From Streptococcus sp. 263_SSPC (GTDB lineage Bacteria > Bacillota > Bacilli > Lactobacillales > Aerococcaceae), in the NCBI RefSeq assembly GCF_001071995.1, contig NZ_JVNU01000040.1:1-40934 (forward strand): a stretch of 40,934 nucleotides of DNA, written 5' to 3'. Below, piece by piece: positions 9,124-17,147 of the stretch (positions are counted from its first letter, which is position 1; every line of letters starts with the position of its first letter). The position numbers were made by a program, and so were the translations under genes. The notes beneath the pieces are model-generated. The model searched no databases and had not been told where the DNA came from. It saw nothing but the letters and a program-made list of their open reading frames with translations.

Positions 9124-9486
9124 TTACGCTTCGATGATTTTAACTCCTTGAACATAGACATTCACTGTTTTTGCAGCAAATCCTAACATTGTTTCTAAGT
9201 TATATTTCACTTGTTCTTGTACGTTTCTACAAATCGCAGAAATTTTTGTACCATAACCTACAATAATGTAGACATCCACTGCAACACCATCGTCTTCTTG
9301 ACGAATCACAACTCCACGAGTGAAGTTTTCTTTCTTCAAGATTTCATTAAAGTTGTCGCGGATTTGATTGCGGCTTGCCATACCAACAACACCATAGTTA
9401 TCTGTAGCGGCTCCACCAACAACCGTTGCAATCACTTCATTGCTAAGTTCAATTTGTCCATTTTCTGTTTGAATTTTCACTGTCAT
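9124..9486 (-). CDS. Asp23/Gls24-family protein (YloU)
   Basis: The 120-residue protein starts with MTVKIQTENGQIELSNEVIA, followed by VGMAS, GVVIRQEDDGVAVDVYIIVGYG and a closing VNVYVQGVKI, all typical of the Asp23/Gls24 family. Family members are small soluble proteins linked to the cell envelope or alkaline stress; the YloU branch is always found upstream of fakA. AGGGAGG stands before the ATG. The leader has a hairpin (CTGTCTAA/TTAGGCAG, about 9513-9537) of unknown use. It is divergent from rpmB. Confidence 0.92.
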   Translation of the reverse strand: MTVKIQTENGQIELSNEVIATVVGGAATDNYGVVGMASRNQIRDNFNEILKKENFTRGVVIRQEDDGVAVDVYIIVGYGTKISAICRNVQEQVKYNLETMLGFAAKTVNVYVQGVKIIEA

Positions 9487-9635
9487 ACAAATACCTCCCT
9501 TAAATGTATAAAGGTGTCTGCCTAATTTTTAGACAGATTGACACATTATTTCTATACTATAATATCATATTCCAAGCGGTTTACCTAGCCTTTTACCAAT
9601 TTTTAACCCTCTTAGAAACTCATTAACCTGCTCGC

Positions 9636-9664
9636 TTGCAATCTAAGGTCAACTATGCTAAATT
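9636..9664 (+). promoter_or_regulatory. Promoter of rpmB
   Basis: -35 TTGCAA (9636-9641), 17-base spacer, -10 TAAATT (9659-9664); the coding start follows about 70 bases later. Confidence 0.5.
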
Positions 9665-9733
9665 ATTTAAGTATATGATTTAGTTCAAAATTATATCAGC
9701 TGATAATGAATTAAATAAAGGAGGAGAATAACA

Positions 9734-9922
9734 ATGGCTAAAGTATGTTATTTCACTGGACGTCGTGCTGAAACAGGTAACACTCGTTCTCACGCTATGA
9801 ACGCTAACCGTCGTACTTGGAAACCAAACTTACAAAAAGTTCGCGTTTTAATCGATGGCAAGCCTAAAAAAGTATGGGTTTCAACTCGTGCATTAAAATC
9901 AGGTAAAGTAGAACGTGTTTAA
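9734..9922 (+). CDS. rpmB: 50S ribosomal protein L28
   Basis: The 62-residue protein starts [20 protein letters not shown] and continues through [13 protein letters not shown] to the conserved [14 protein letters not shown], full length for the family. It lacks the zinc-binding CXXC pairs, so it is a zinc-independent form. The ribosome binding site AAAGGAGGAG is strong. It is a single-gene unit with its own promoter and terminator, divergent from the yloU-fakA pair as in many Firmicutes. The final codons are the parent of an inverted copy at 10279-10306, on the far side of element C. Confidence 0.97.
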   Translation: MAKVCYFTGRRAETGNTRSHAMNANRRTWKPNLQKVRVLIDGKPKKVWVSTRALKSGKVERV

Positions 9923-9936
9923 TACAGAGCACTATT

Positions 9937-9976
9937 AAAAAGAGCTTAGGCGATATCCCTAAGCTCTTTTTGTTTT
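9937..9976 (+). terminator. Rho-independent terminator of rpmB
   Basis: AAAAAGAGCTTAGG pairs with CCTAAGCTCTTTTT around a seven-base loop, then TGTTTTT. A broken inverted copy lies at about 10248-10278. Confidence 0.9.
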
Positions 9977-9996
9977 TCTAAAAATAAATAAGCCGA

Positions 9997-10242
9997 AGGC
10001 TTGAAAAGAGAATTGAAACTGCTAAAAGACATTCAAAGATATTTGAAGGAATGCATAGCGGAATTTAGTGTAATGGTACCGGCAGGAGCCTAAAGTCTCC
10101 TTGCCTACCAAGCTTCAAACCAAGGATAAGCGACGAGTCGCTAACCCTTGGTAATTCACATTGGTTACTTATTCATTACACTAACCGCTATTTCCTCAAA
10201 TATCTTTTTCTGTCTCTAGAAGTTTTCGCTCTTTTCAAGCCT
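9997..10242 (-). repeat. Structured hairpin element, copy C (after rpmB)
   Basis: The outer stem starts with AGGCTTGAAAAGAG (9997-10010) and its exact complement (10229-10242), with AAAGATATTTGA further in. On the minus strand the core has ACCAATGTGAATTACC, a hairpin (CCAAGGGTTAGCGA with its partner), TTTGAAGCTTGGT, then the second hairpin with loop ACTTTAGG, then GGTACC. It is oriented against rpmB, as copies B, D, H and I are against their neighbours. Confidence 0.87.
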
Positions 10243-10278
10243 CTTATAAACCAAAGAGTTAGGATCCGCCACTCTTTT

Positions 10279-10306
10279 CAACTCTACTTTACCTGAGATT
10301 AATGCC
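10279..10306. repeat. Degraded inverted copy of the rpmB 3' end
   Basis: The complement reads GGCATTAATCTCAGGTAAAG then TAGAG, against rpmB 9890-9915 GCATTAAAATCAGGTAAAGT then AGAACG. The stretch 10248-10278 between this copy and element C looks like a worn copy of the rpmB terminator (AAAAGAG ... CTCTTT). Confidence 0.8.
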
Positions 10307-10540
10307 AGGAAACCAAGGGACCATGGGTGGTGCTTCTCACGCTTTTTTGCGTTTTATTTCAAAAAAATGGAGTTTGTGAAAAGCCCATTGTTATACGCTT
10401 TGAAGGCTTCTCAATAAAATGAAATCTATTTACATCATTTGTAAATTTTGAAGCCTGTTGGATTTGCAACTTCCGAAAAAGGCTTATCTATAAGAAACAT
10501 AGAGCACCTCTCTTTGAAAATAACAGCGTACGTAAAAATC

Positions 10541-10568
10541 CCAAAATTCACTTATAAGTGAATTTTGG
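10541..10568. terminator. Perfect 28-base palindrome, possible terminator of the TetR gene
   Basis: CCAAAATTCAC and GTGAATTTTGG flank TTATAA; on the minus strand it is followed by GATTTTTAC. A second palindrome (CTTGTTTTA/TAAAACAAG, 10605-10630) lies closer to the regulator gene. Apart from these, 10307-10674 shows no gene and no further structure that I can support. Confidence 0.5.
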
Positions 10569-10674
10569 AATTTCAAAACTCTTTGTGAAAAATACAAGCT
10601 ATCTCTTGTTTTAGATATTTTTAAAACAAGTAGTTGGAACGTTCATGACTATCCTAAAAATCTCAGCTTCTTAA

Positions 10675-11217
10675 TTAACTTCCCTTTACACGTTTTATAG
10701 TGTTTAAGGTTGTAGTGACTAATTCATCAATAGGCATTGTTTGACTATCTGTTTTTAACCATTCATCAAAAACATTGTAGAGACCACCGATAATAAATCT
10801 ACTATCATAATTGATTTGTCTTTGCGTACTGTTTGTGATATGCCAAGGTGCCTTTATGCTAGTATAAACAGCAGGAAGCTTATCATACCACCTTTGTAAA
10901 ACAAGTGCTTGCAATCTTGCATCTTGCAAAATTTTTAATGGTTCAGTGTACTGGCTCCAGTACTTAAAAAATAAGTTTACAAGATCCTCAAAATCATCCA
11001 ATTTTTCTGTTTGAAGTTCGATAATATATCTCTGGATTAAGCGGTCGATATAGTTCGTGAGGACTTCCTCTTTTGAATGGTAATAACGATAAAACGTTCG
11101 TCTAGCAATCTGAGCATGTTCGCTGAGTTCTGCGATGCTAATGTTTTGCAAAGACTTTCTAGTTGCTAACAAATCAAACAAGGCTTCTTCCAACCATTGT
11201 CGCGTTTGATATTCCAT
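10675..11217 (-). CDS. TetR/AcrR-family transcriptional regulator
   Basis: The 180-residue protein has an N-terminal helix-turn-helix: RQWLEEALFDLLATRKSL, then ISIAELSEHAQIARRTFYRY and YHSKEEVLTNYID, the TetR pattern. The C-terminal ligand domain (about 65-180) is of the type seen in DhaS-like regulators. An upstream in-frame start would add eight residues, but AAAGGA eight bases before the ATG at 11217 supports the shorter form. It diverges from an HXXEE membrane gene, with two palindromes between, so it probably represses itself and that gene. The ligand is unknown. The local base composition is more AT-rich than the neighbouring ribosomal and metabolic genes. Confidence 0.88.
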   Translation of the reverse strand: MEYQTRQWLEEALFDLLATRKSLQNISIAELSEHAQIARRTFYRYYHSKEEVLTNYIDRLIQRYIIELQTEKLDDFEDLVNLFFKYWSQYTEPLKILQDARLQALVLQRWYDKLPAVYTSIKAPWHITNSTQRQINYDSRFIIGGLYNVFDEWLKTDSQTMPIDELVTTTLNTIKRVKGS

Positions 11218-11233
11218 GATACTTTTCCTTTCC

Positions 11234-11260
11234 TGGCACACTTTTGGTCAAACTGTGCCA
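11234..11260. promoter_or_regulatory. 27-base palindrome in the TetR gene leader, candidate operator
   Basis: TGGCACA and TGTGCCA flank CTTTTGGTCAAAC; 10 of 13 symmetric positions pair. It begins 17 bases upstream of the regulator's ATG, at the ribosome binding site, well placed for autorepression. Confidence 0.6.
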
Positions 11261-11308
11261 ATTTCACTTAACATCTTGTTTTTGAAATCGTATCTCCTTA
11301 CACTAAAA

Positions 11309-11324
11309 CTATCGCGCGTGATAG
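11309..11324. promoter_or_regulatory. Second palindrome in the divergent intergenic region
   Basis: CTATCGCG/CGTGATAG is a 16-base palindrome with one mismatch, 62 bases before the HXXEE start. It differs from the 11234 palindrome, so at most one of the two is likely the TetR site. Confidence 0.4.
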
Positions 11325-11385
11325 ATAATTAAAATTTATCGTTAACATTATACAATTGTTAGTTGTTACTAAGGAGGTAAACAAT

Positions 11386-11901
11386 ATGAGCATTCTTTTT
11401 AACGTTTGGATGCTACCTATTTTATTTATTTTACACGATTTTGAAGAAATGATTGTTATGCCCTTATGGAAAATACGCCATCATCAAAAGTTAGCAACTT
11501 TTAAGATACCGTTCTTTGGTTCTGTTACACAAGGGTCTGCCTTTGCAGTAGGCGTTTTAGAAGAGTTTATCATTTTGCTGTTTATTTCTGGATTTTGCCA
11601 ATTGACTCACAACAGCCTACTCTACTTATCTTTTGTAGTAGCGTATACATCTCATTTCATAATCCATTATATCATGTGCCTGCAATTTAGAGGCTATGTT
11701 CCTGGAGTCGTCACAGTAACACTAGAGCTGCCAATGGTTTTAATGATTATTTTCCACTATTGGCCTTCTGACGTTTCTTTGTTATCAGTCGTTGTCTATC
11801 TTTTATTGGCCATGGTAATAGCTTTTTCGAATCTTAAAATCATGCATCTCATCATGCCAAAAATCCAAACACATTTAGAAAAATACGCAAAACAAATTTG
11901 A
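11386..11901 (+). CDS. HXXEE domain membrane protein
   Basis: The 171-residue protein has the defining H17-D-F-E20-E21 motif at the end of its first hydrophobic segment (PILFILHDFEE), then WKIRHHQK. Hydrophobic helices follow at about 45-65, 72-90, 97-120, 124-140 and 143-160. HXXEE proteins are integral membrane proteins with no established function; the polar motif inside a helix suggests a metal site or enzymatic role. The start is set by AAGGAGG five bases before ATG; an upstream in-frame start has no such site. The divergent TetR gene suggests induction by a small molecule. Confidence 0.88.
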   Translation: MSILFNVWMLPILFILHDFEEMIVMPLWKIRHHQKLATFKIPFFGSVTQGSAFAVGVLEEFIILLFISGFCQLTHNSLLYLSFVVAYTSHFIIHYIMCLQFRGYVPGVVTVTLELPMVLMIIFHYWPSDVSLLSVVVYLLLAMVIAFSNLKIMHLIMPKIQTHLEKYAKQI

Positions 11902-11946
11902 ATAGGTGGTTGAACTGTCTTCGCATAACTCAACTTCATAATTAAA

Positions 11947-11987
11947 GCACCCCAAAACTTAGATTTTTTATCTAACCTTTGGGGTGC
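11947..11987. terminator. Bidirectional terminator between convergent genes, IS-end-like
   Basis: GCACCCCAAA...TTAGAT and ATCTAA...TTTGGGGTGC form a long stem with a TTTTT loop, between the HXXEE gene and thiN (convergent). The sequence closely resembles the end of the IS-derived element at 14370-14411 (CACCCCAAAAGTTAGATTTT), suggesting that an IS end was taken over as a terminator. Confidence 0.75.
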
Positions 11988-12010
11988 AATTTAATTGTGC
12001 GATGTTTGTT

Positions 12011-12682
12011 TTATCTCCAATGATCTCGAGTTTGGGCGACTAAGATGAGTCCTTTTGTAAAGGAGATGGTCATCTTGTCACTTGTAAATTCATTGCTGAC
12101 GAGGGCCACTGGATATGCGTAGCTTTTTGAATCGAGCGTGTATTTCACATCAACGAGGGTTACATTTTCCACAGGAGTCATACTAATAAAAGATAAGTAC
12201 TTCGTAAAGTCCATCTTTTCAATCGTGTATGTGCCTGGCTGGATGAAATTCACGACATTCGTTGCATCCTCAAATACCACGTATGGAATAAGCGGTGCTA
12301 AGTCTGGTCGCATCATCGTCCATAAGGTGCTAATCGCGTGGTCCACTCGCCCGCCAAAGGAACCGAGTACATGAATCGGTGTTCCTTCGTAATGCTCCTT
12401 CACCCATAATAAAGCTGCCTCAAAATCAGTATCGTCTTTTTCAGAAGGGAGCTGGACAATAGTACCCGCTGCTTCATGAATCAAGTCGCGCTGTTCTTTT
12501 GTCACAGAATCAAAGTCCCCAATCGCTACTTCCATGGGAAGATGCTGGTCTAATAACCGAAGCGCGCCACCATCGACGCCGACAAAGCGGAAGTCTTCAT
12601 AGGCCTTACCGTATCGGTTTTCTAAGAGCTCCTTGATGTTTTCTTTGGTGTTTGGTCCTCCCAAGATAATCACAACTTCCAT
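12011..12682 (-). CDS. thiN: Thiamine pyrophosphokinase
   Basis: The enzyme transfers pyrophosphate from ATP to thiamine to give thiamine pyrophosphate. The 223-residue protein starts MEVVIILGGP and shows VGVDGGALRLL, the catalytic AIGDFDSV, SEKDDTDFEAAL and GSFGGRVDHAISTL, in the family order, with the substrate-binding beta domain in the last ~80 residues. Full length. It lies 11 bases after rpe and ends the rsgA-rpe-thiN operon. No thiamine riboswitch is seen nearby. Confidence 0.95.
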   Translation of the reverse strand: MEVVIILGGPNTKENIKELLENRYGKAYEDFRFVGVDGGALRLLDQHLPMEVAIGDFDSVTKEQRDLIHEAAGTIVQLPSEKDDTDFEAALLWVKEHYEGTPIHVLGSFGGRVDHAISTLWTMMRPDLAPLIPYVVFEDATNVVNFIQPGTYTIEKMDFTKYLSFISMTPVENVTLVDVKYTLDSKSYAYPVALVSNEFTSDKMTISFTKGLILVAQTRDHWR

Positions 12683-12693
12683 CTTCGTCCCTC

Positions 12694-13338
12694 TTATGCC
12701 TCTTTAATTGAATCAATCGCAGCTTTAATATCGTCTGCATAGTATACATATGAACCGGCAACGGCAACGTCTACCCCTGCAGCAGCGCAAAGTTTTGCTG
12801 TTTCACCGTTCACTCCGCCATCCACTTCGATTAAGTAGTGGTAGCCTTTTTCTTCGCGCAATGCGACTAATTCGCGTACTTTATCCAATGTTTCTGGAAT
12901 GAATGATTGACCGCCAAATCCTGGGTTCACTGTCATCACCAATACTAAGTCTACTTCGCTTAAGACTGCTGAAATGGCACTGACTGGTGTTCCTGGGTTA
13001 ATCACGACACCAGCTTTTACGCCTTCTGCTTTAATCGCTTGAAGCGCACGGTGGATATGTGGCGTTGCTTCCACGTGAACAGAGATGTAGTCTGCTCCTG
13101 CTTTTGCGAATTGTGGAATGAAACGTTCTGGGTTTTGTACCATTAAATGGCAGTCTAATACTAAATCAGTCACAGGACGTAATCCTTCAACGATGTTTGG
13201 TCCTAATGTTAAGTTTGGAACGAATTGTCCGTCCATGGCATCGATATGGATCCAGTCTGCTCCTAATTTTTCGACTTTCTTAACGTCTTCTCCTAGTGTT
13301 GCAAAATTTGCGCTTAAAATTGATGGTGCTACTTTCAT
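12694..13338 (-). CDS. rpe: Ribulose-phosphate 3-epimerase
   Basis: The enzyme interconverts ribulose 5-phosphate and xylulose 5-phosphate in the pentose phosphate pathway. The 214-residue TIM barrel has APSILSANF, IHIDAMDGQFVPN (metal histidine and aspartate), LDCHLMV, VLVMTVNPGFGGQ and EVDGGVN, with the phosphate-binding GSYVYY near the end. All catalytic residues are present. It follows rsgA by 16 bases, the usual order with thiN next. Confidence 0.97.
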   Translation of the reverse strand: MKVAPSILSANFATLGEDVKKVEKLGADWIHIDAMDGQFVPNLTLGPNIVEGLRPVTDLVLDCHLMVQNPERFIPQFAKAGADYISVHVEATPHIHRALQAIKAEGVKAGVVINPGTPVSAISAVLSEVDLVLVMTVNPGFGGQSFIPETLDKVRELVALREEKGYHYLIEVDGGVNGETAKLCAAAGVDVAVAGSYVYYADDIKAAIDSIKEA

Positions 13339-13354
13339 GTTCTGTCTCCTCTAT

Positions 13355-14245
13355 CTACTTTTTTCGTTTATAGACTGGTTTTCTTTGGTCCAGTTCTTCA
13401 TAGAAATTCAAATAATGGTCGTATCGCTCTTGCCAAATGTCCCCTGATTCCACTCCGGCAATCACAGCACAGTTTGGCTCATGTTGGTGCGAACACTCTC
13501 TGAACTTACATTCATGCTCTACTTCGACAAACTCAGGGAATAAATGCGGTAAGTCTTCTTTTTCAATCTCCATAAAATCAACCGTACTGAATCCCGGAGT
13601 ATCCGCAATCCACACGCCTTCGATTTCATGAAGCGATACGTGACGAGTCGTATGACGCCCACGCCCTAATGCATTTGAAATCTCTCCCGTTTCTTGGTTT
13701 AAATCTGGAATCATCTCGTTCAGCAAGGTCGATTTTCCAACCCCAGACTGCCCTAAGAAGATGACCTTCTCACCACGTAGGCTTTCTAACAATGGTGCTT
13801 TATCCTTCATCACTTCTTGCCCGAAATAAACCGGATAGCCGATTTTTTCATAACGCGCCTTAATGTCCACGAGGCGTGACATCCCTGCCTCATCCAGCAA
13901 GTCCGTCTTCGTAATCATGATGACTGGTTTCACATCCAAGCCTTCCAAGTAGACGAGGAAGCGGTCCACTAAATGCGTCGAAAATTCTGGTTCGACAGCC
14001 GACATCACGATAATCCCGACATCCACATTGGCAACAGGCGGACGAACGATGGCATTCTTTCGCGGCAAGATTTTCGTTAGCGTTCCTTCCTGCAAATTAC
14101 TACTCTCGAACTCCACCACATCCCCAACAAGTGGCGATTGGCCTCGTTTGCGGAAAACTCCGCGCGCACGAGTTTGATAGATGACTCCATCCGATTCAAT
14201 ATAGTAGAACCCGCTCAACGCTTTAATAATAATTCCTTGAGTCAT
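13355..14245 (-). CDS. rsgA: Ribosome small-subunit maturation GTPase RsgA
   Basis: RsgA helps late assembly of the 30S subunit. The 296-residue protein has an N-terminal OB fold (about 1-70), then a circularly permuted GTPase: the TKTD motif (G4) comes before GQSGVGKST (G1) and DTPGF (G3). A C-terminal zinc-binding region (about 245-275) contains CKFRECSHQHEPNC. Length and order are standard. It heads an operon with rpe and thiN. In relatives the kinase/phosphatase pair prkC/prpC lies upstream; here an IS-derived element and the cad genes occupy that place. Confidence 0.96.
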   Translation of the reverse strand: MTQGIIIKALSGFYYIESDGVIYQTRARGVFRKRGQSPLVGDVVEFESSNLQEGTLTKILPRKNAIVRPPVANVDVGIIVMSAVEPEFSTHLVDRFLVYLEGLDVKPVIMITKTDLLDEAGMSRLVDIKARYEKIGYPVYFGQEVMKDKAPLLESLRGEKVIFLGQSGVGKSTLLNEMIPDLNQETGEISNALGRGRHTTRHVSLHEIEGVWIADTPGFSTVDFMEIEKEDLPHLFPEFVEVEHECKFRECSHQHEPNCAVIAGVESGDIWQERYDHYLNFYEELDQRKPVYKRKK

Positions 14246-14336
14246 AAGTACTCCTTCAAAGTAAAGATATACTTATTATATAGCGAACGAGAACGCATGA
14301 CAAATGACTTGAAGAAAAAAAGCATTACTGAAAGGC

Positions 14337-14411
14337 ACTGACCCCCGTAAATGAGAATTAAATAAAAACACCCCAAAAGTTAGATTTTCTGTCTAACTTT
14401 TTGGGGTCAGT
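14337..14411. mobile_element. 75-base miniature IS derivative, left border of the cad region
   Basis: The terminal repeats ACTGACCCC and GGGGTCAGT flank two IS ends joined together. The left half (CGTAAATGAGAATTAAATAA) matches the end of the IS at window position 340-383; the right half is a hairpin AAAAGTTAGA/TCTAACTTTT, which also serves as a terminator for cadA. No coding capacity. Confidence 0.8.
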
Positions 14412-14427
14412 ATACCCATTTTAGAAC

Positions 14428-16557
14428 CTATTCTTTGATTTTCAATAAGCGTAAACTGTTTAATGTTACAAGTAAAGTTGCTCCCATATCAGCAAATATC
14501 GCTATCCAAAGTGTTAACCAACCGGGCATGACCAAAAGTAATGCCACTAATTTAATCGCCAAAGAGAAGGTAATGTTTTGCTTGATGATTGCTAAAGCCT
14601 TACGACTTAATTTTATTGTATATGGCAATTTACTCAAATCATCAGACATTAAGGCGATGTCAGCCGTTTCTAAAGCTGTATCAGTTCCAGCACCACCCAT
14701 TGCTACACCAACGGTAGATGCCGCAAGGGCTGGAGCATCATTCACGCCATCTCCGACCATCCCCACACTTTGATGTTTTTCTCGAAGTTCTTTAATAAAA
14801 TTAAGCTTATCTTCTGGAAGTAAGTCAGCTTTAATATCCGAAACACCAACTTGTTTTCCGATGGCTGTTGCCGTTCTTTGGTTATCGCCTGTTAGCATCA
14901 CTGTTTCGATTCCCATATTGTTCAACTTGCCGATAACTTCTTTAGACGATTCCCTCATTTCATCGGCTACGGCAATAAACGAAAGAATTTCTTTTTCTGT
15001 TCCTAACACCATCACCGTTTTACCTTGAGTTTGCATATCGGCAATTTTTTCTTTTTTATCGCTTGAAATGCTTCCGTGTAATTCCTCAAAAAGATTTTGA
15101 CTTCCCACATAATACATTTCATTATTTATTTTGGCTTTAACGCCTTTACCTGTAATAGATTGAAAATCCTCTACTGTTACTTCATTGAATTTTAATCCAT
15201 TTTCTTCTGCTTTTCGCATAATCGCTGAAGCAAGAGGGTGCTGCGATCCTTTTTCAATGGCTGATGTTATGGTTATTAATTCATTTTCATTTCTACCATA
15301 TGTCACAATGTCTGTTACAGCTGGAATTCCTTTGGTTAATGTTCCTGTTTTATCAAAGGCTATCGCTTTTAAGTGTCCTGCTGCTTCTAAATGGATACCA
15401 CCTTTAATTAATACACCATTTTTCGCTGCATTTCCTATTGCTGTAACCACAGCAACTGGAGTTGAGACTACTAAGGCACAAGGACAACCAACCACTAATA
15501 CAGCTAATCCTTGATAAATCCATTGGCTCCAGTCTCCGCCAAATAATGGTGGAACTACTGCAATTAAAAGAGCTAGTATGACAATAGCTGGTGTATAGTA
15601 TTTTGCAAATTTCTCGACAAACGCTTGAGAGGGGGCCCGTTCTGCTTGGGCTTCTTCTACCAAGTGAATGATTTTTGAAAGAGTGGTATCTTCAACTTGT
15701 TTTGTTACTTTAACCTCAAGTAACCCTTCTTCATTCAAGGTTCCTGCAAATACTTCATCATTTGTGATTTTCGTTACTGGAACACTTTCACCTGTAATCG
15801 CAGCCTGATTTAATGTCGATGTACCTTTAACCACTATTCCATCCATTGCTAACTTTTGACCGGGCTTAACTATCATGATGTCTCCAACTTGAATCTCATC
15901 AACATGAATCATCATTTCTTCATTGCCTCGTCGAATTAACGCTTCTTTTGGGGCAATATCCATTAAAGATTCAATAGATTGACGTGCTTTATCCATTGAA
16001 TAACGCTCTAATGCTTCACTAATCGCAAATAGGATAACAACGGTTGCCCCTTCACCCCATTCACCAATAATTGCAGCTCCTATAATGGCAATAGTCATAA
16101 GCGTATTCATATCGAAATTTAATCTGCTTAAATTTTTGAGACCTTTAATAAATAACGAATATCCACCGATTAAAATGGACGCTGCATAACCAATTGTCGG
16201 TAGAACATGCTCTTCACCATACTGCTCTCCTAAGAACCAGCTAACTACAAGTAAAAGAGCTGATATATATACCTTAATGTTTTCTTTCTGCTTCCAAAAA
16301 GGTTCTCCTTCTACCCTTTGTTCTTTTTCATCTCGAATTTTTAAATTTTCAAATGCTCCTGCTTTTTCTAATTCTTCAATGGTTGTCGTCCCTTTAACAT
16401 AAACTTTAGATGCTCCGAAATTTACTTTCGCATCCTGAACACCGGGAAGTTCTTTAACATTATTTTCAAAAATGGCTGCACAGTTAGTACAAGTAAATCC
16501 TTGAACACGATAGGCTTTCATTTCTTCTTCGAACTGTTTTGCTTTCCCACTAGACAT
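14428..16557 (-). CDS. cadA: Heavy-metal (Cd/Zn/Pb) efflux P1B-type ATPase CadA
   Basis: This 709-residue membrane pump exports Cd(II), Zn(II) or Pb(II) using ATP. The N-terminal metal-binding domain carries C23-T-N-C26 ([15 protein letters not shown]). Then come membrane helices, the TGES actuator motif ([10 protein letters not shown]), the in-membrane metal site VGCPCALVV at about 356-360, the phosphorylation motif DKTGTLTKG at about 405, HPLASAIM and [10 protein letters not shown]. The CPC, the CTNC motif and the CadC partner indicate divalent soft metals rather than copper. It overlaps cadC by eight bases. The operon is more AT-rich than the flanking genes and is bordered by IS remnants, so it was probably acquired. 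Confidence 0.95.
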   Translation of the reverse strand: MSSGKAKQFEEEMKAYRVQGFTCTNCAAIFENNVKELPGVQDAKVNFGASKVYVKGTTTIEELEKAGAFENLKIRDEKEQRVEGEPFWKQKENIKVYISALLLVVSWFLGEQYGEEHVLPTIGYAASILIGGYSLFIKGLKNLSRLNFDMNTLMTIAIIGAAIIGEWGEGATVVILFAISEALERYSMDKARQSIESLMDIAPKEALIRRGNEEMMIHVDEIQVGDIMIVKPGQKLAMDGIVVKGTSTLNQAAITGESVPVTKITNDEVFAGTLNEEGLLEVKVTKQVEDTTLSKIIHLVEEAQAERAPSQAFVEKFAKYYTPAIVILALLIAVVPPLFGGDWSQWIYQGLAVLVVGCPCALVVSTPVAVVTAIGNAAKNGVLIKGGIHLEAAGHLKAIAFDKTGTLTKGIPAVTDIVTYGRNENELITITSAIEKGSQHPLASAIMRKAEENGLKFNEVTVEDFQSITGKGVKAKINNEMYYVGSQNLFEELHGSISSDKKEKIADMQTQGKTVMVLGTEKEILSFIAVADEMRESSKEVIGKLNNMGIETVMLTGDNQRTATAIGKQVGVSDIKADLLPEDKLNFIKELREKHQSVGMVGDGVNDAPALAASTVGVAMGGAGTDTALETADIALMSDDLSKLPYTIKLSRKALAIIKQNITFSLAIKLVALLLVMPGWLTLWIAIFADMGATLLVTLNSLRLLKIKE

Positions 16558-16918
16558 TGATCTTCACCTCTTTCTTAAGTGCCAATGCAATCATCATAAT
16601 TTGTCTGATATGCTCATCATCTAATGAATAAAATGCAAGTTTTCCCTCTTTTCGAAACTTAACAATCCCTTGCTTATGCAGCGTTCGTAGGTGATGAGAG
16701 GCATTTGCAACCGTAACACCTATAATATTTGCAATATCACACACACACAGTTCGTCATCTTGACACAATGCATAGGTAATTTTTACTCTATTTTTATCTG
16801 CAATAGCTTTTAATATTTGGGCAACACTAGAAATATCTACTGTCTGTAAATTATCTTGTATTCGATTGACCTTTTCTTCGTCATAACAATAAATTTCACA
16901 AGTATCTTTTTTAATCAT
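16550..16918 (-). CDS. cadC: ArsR-family metal-sensing repressor CadC
   Basis: CadC represses the cad operon until Cd, Pb or Zn binds. The 122-residue winged-helix protein has cysteines at 7, 11, 58 and 60 (DTCEIYC and ELCVCDIA), exactly the positions of the four thiolate ligands described for CadC of plasmid pI258. The recognition helix region is [17 protein letters not shown]. Near the C terminus, DDEH followed by a helix matches the second, structural-type metal site region. A promoter with a TTCAA/TTGAA dyad lies just upstream. Confidence 0.94.
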   Translation of the reverse strand: MIKKDTCEIYCYDEEKVNRIQDNLQTVDISSVAQILKAIADKNRVKITYALCQDDELCVCDIANIIGVTVANASHHLRTLHKQGIVKFRKEGKLAFYSLDDEHIRQIMMIALALKKEVKINV

Positions 16919-16936
16919 ATTCTTACCTCAATATCA

Positions 16937-16987
16937 TTCAAGTATTCGATTGAACATAGTATGACCCTTTTCATTAATTAAGTCAAG
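16937..16987 (-). promoter_or_regulatory. cad promoter and candidate CadC operator
   Basis: Minus strand: -35 TTGACT (16987-16982), 18-base spacer, -10 CATACT (16963-16958), followed by the dyad TTCAATCGAATACTTGAA (16954-16937), similar in form to known cad operators. The -35 box lies 13 bases from the miniature IS element at 17000. Confidence 0.65.
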
Positions 16988-16999
16988 TGTTTTTTGGCA

Positions 17000-17113
17000 C
17001 TGACCCCCGTAAATGAGAACTAAATAAAAACACCTCCAAGTTGGATTTGACACAATATAATCAAATGCACATGGAGGTGTCTTTTTATTAAATTCTCACT
17101 TTTTGGGGTCAGT
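17000..17113. mobile_element. 114-base miniature IS derivative, right border of the cad region
   Basis: The left part (ACTGACCCCCGTAAATGAGA to GGAGGTGTCTTTTTAT) matches the IS at window position 290-383 up to the transposase start codon, including the hairpin. It then jumps to a right end (TAAATTCTCACTTTTTGGGG then TCAGT). It is thus the same IS with its coding part removed, in the same orientation as the 14337 element. Confidence 0.85.
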
Positions 17114-17147
17114 CCCGGAAAGCCAGCAATGCTTTTTTCTTCAATAT

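Noticed and set aside
9211-9525. Open frame opposite the Asp23-family gene, and similar long frames opposite recG, plsX, ackA and clpC
   Set aside because: They are antisense to well-conserved genes, lack ribosome binding sites and have no family features.
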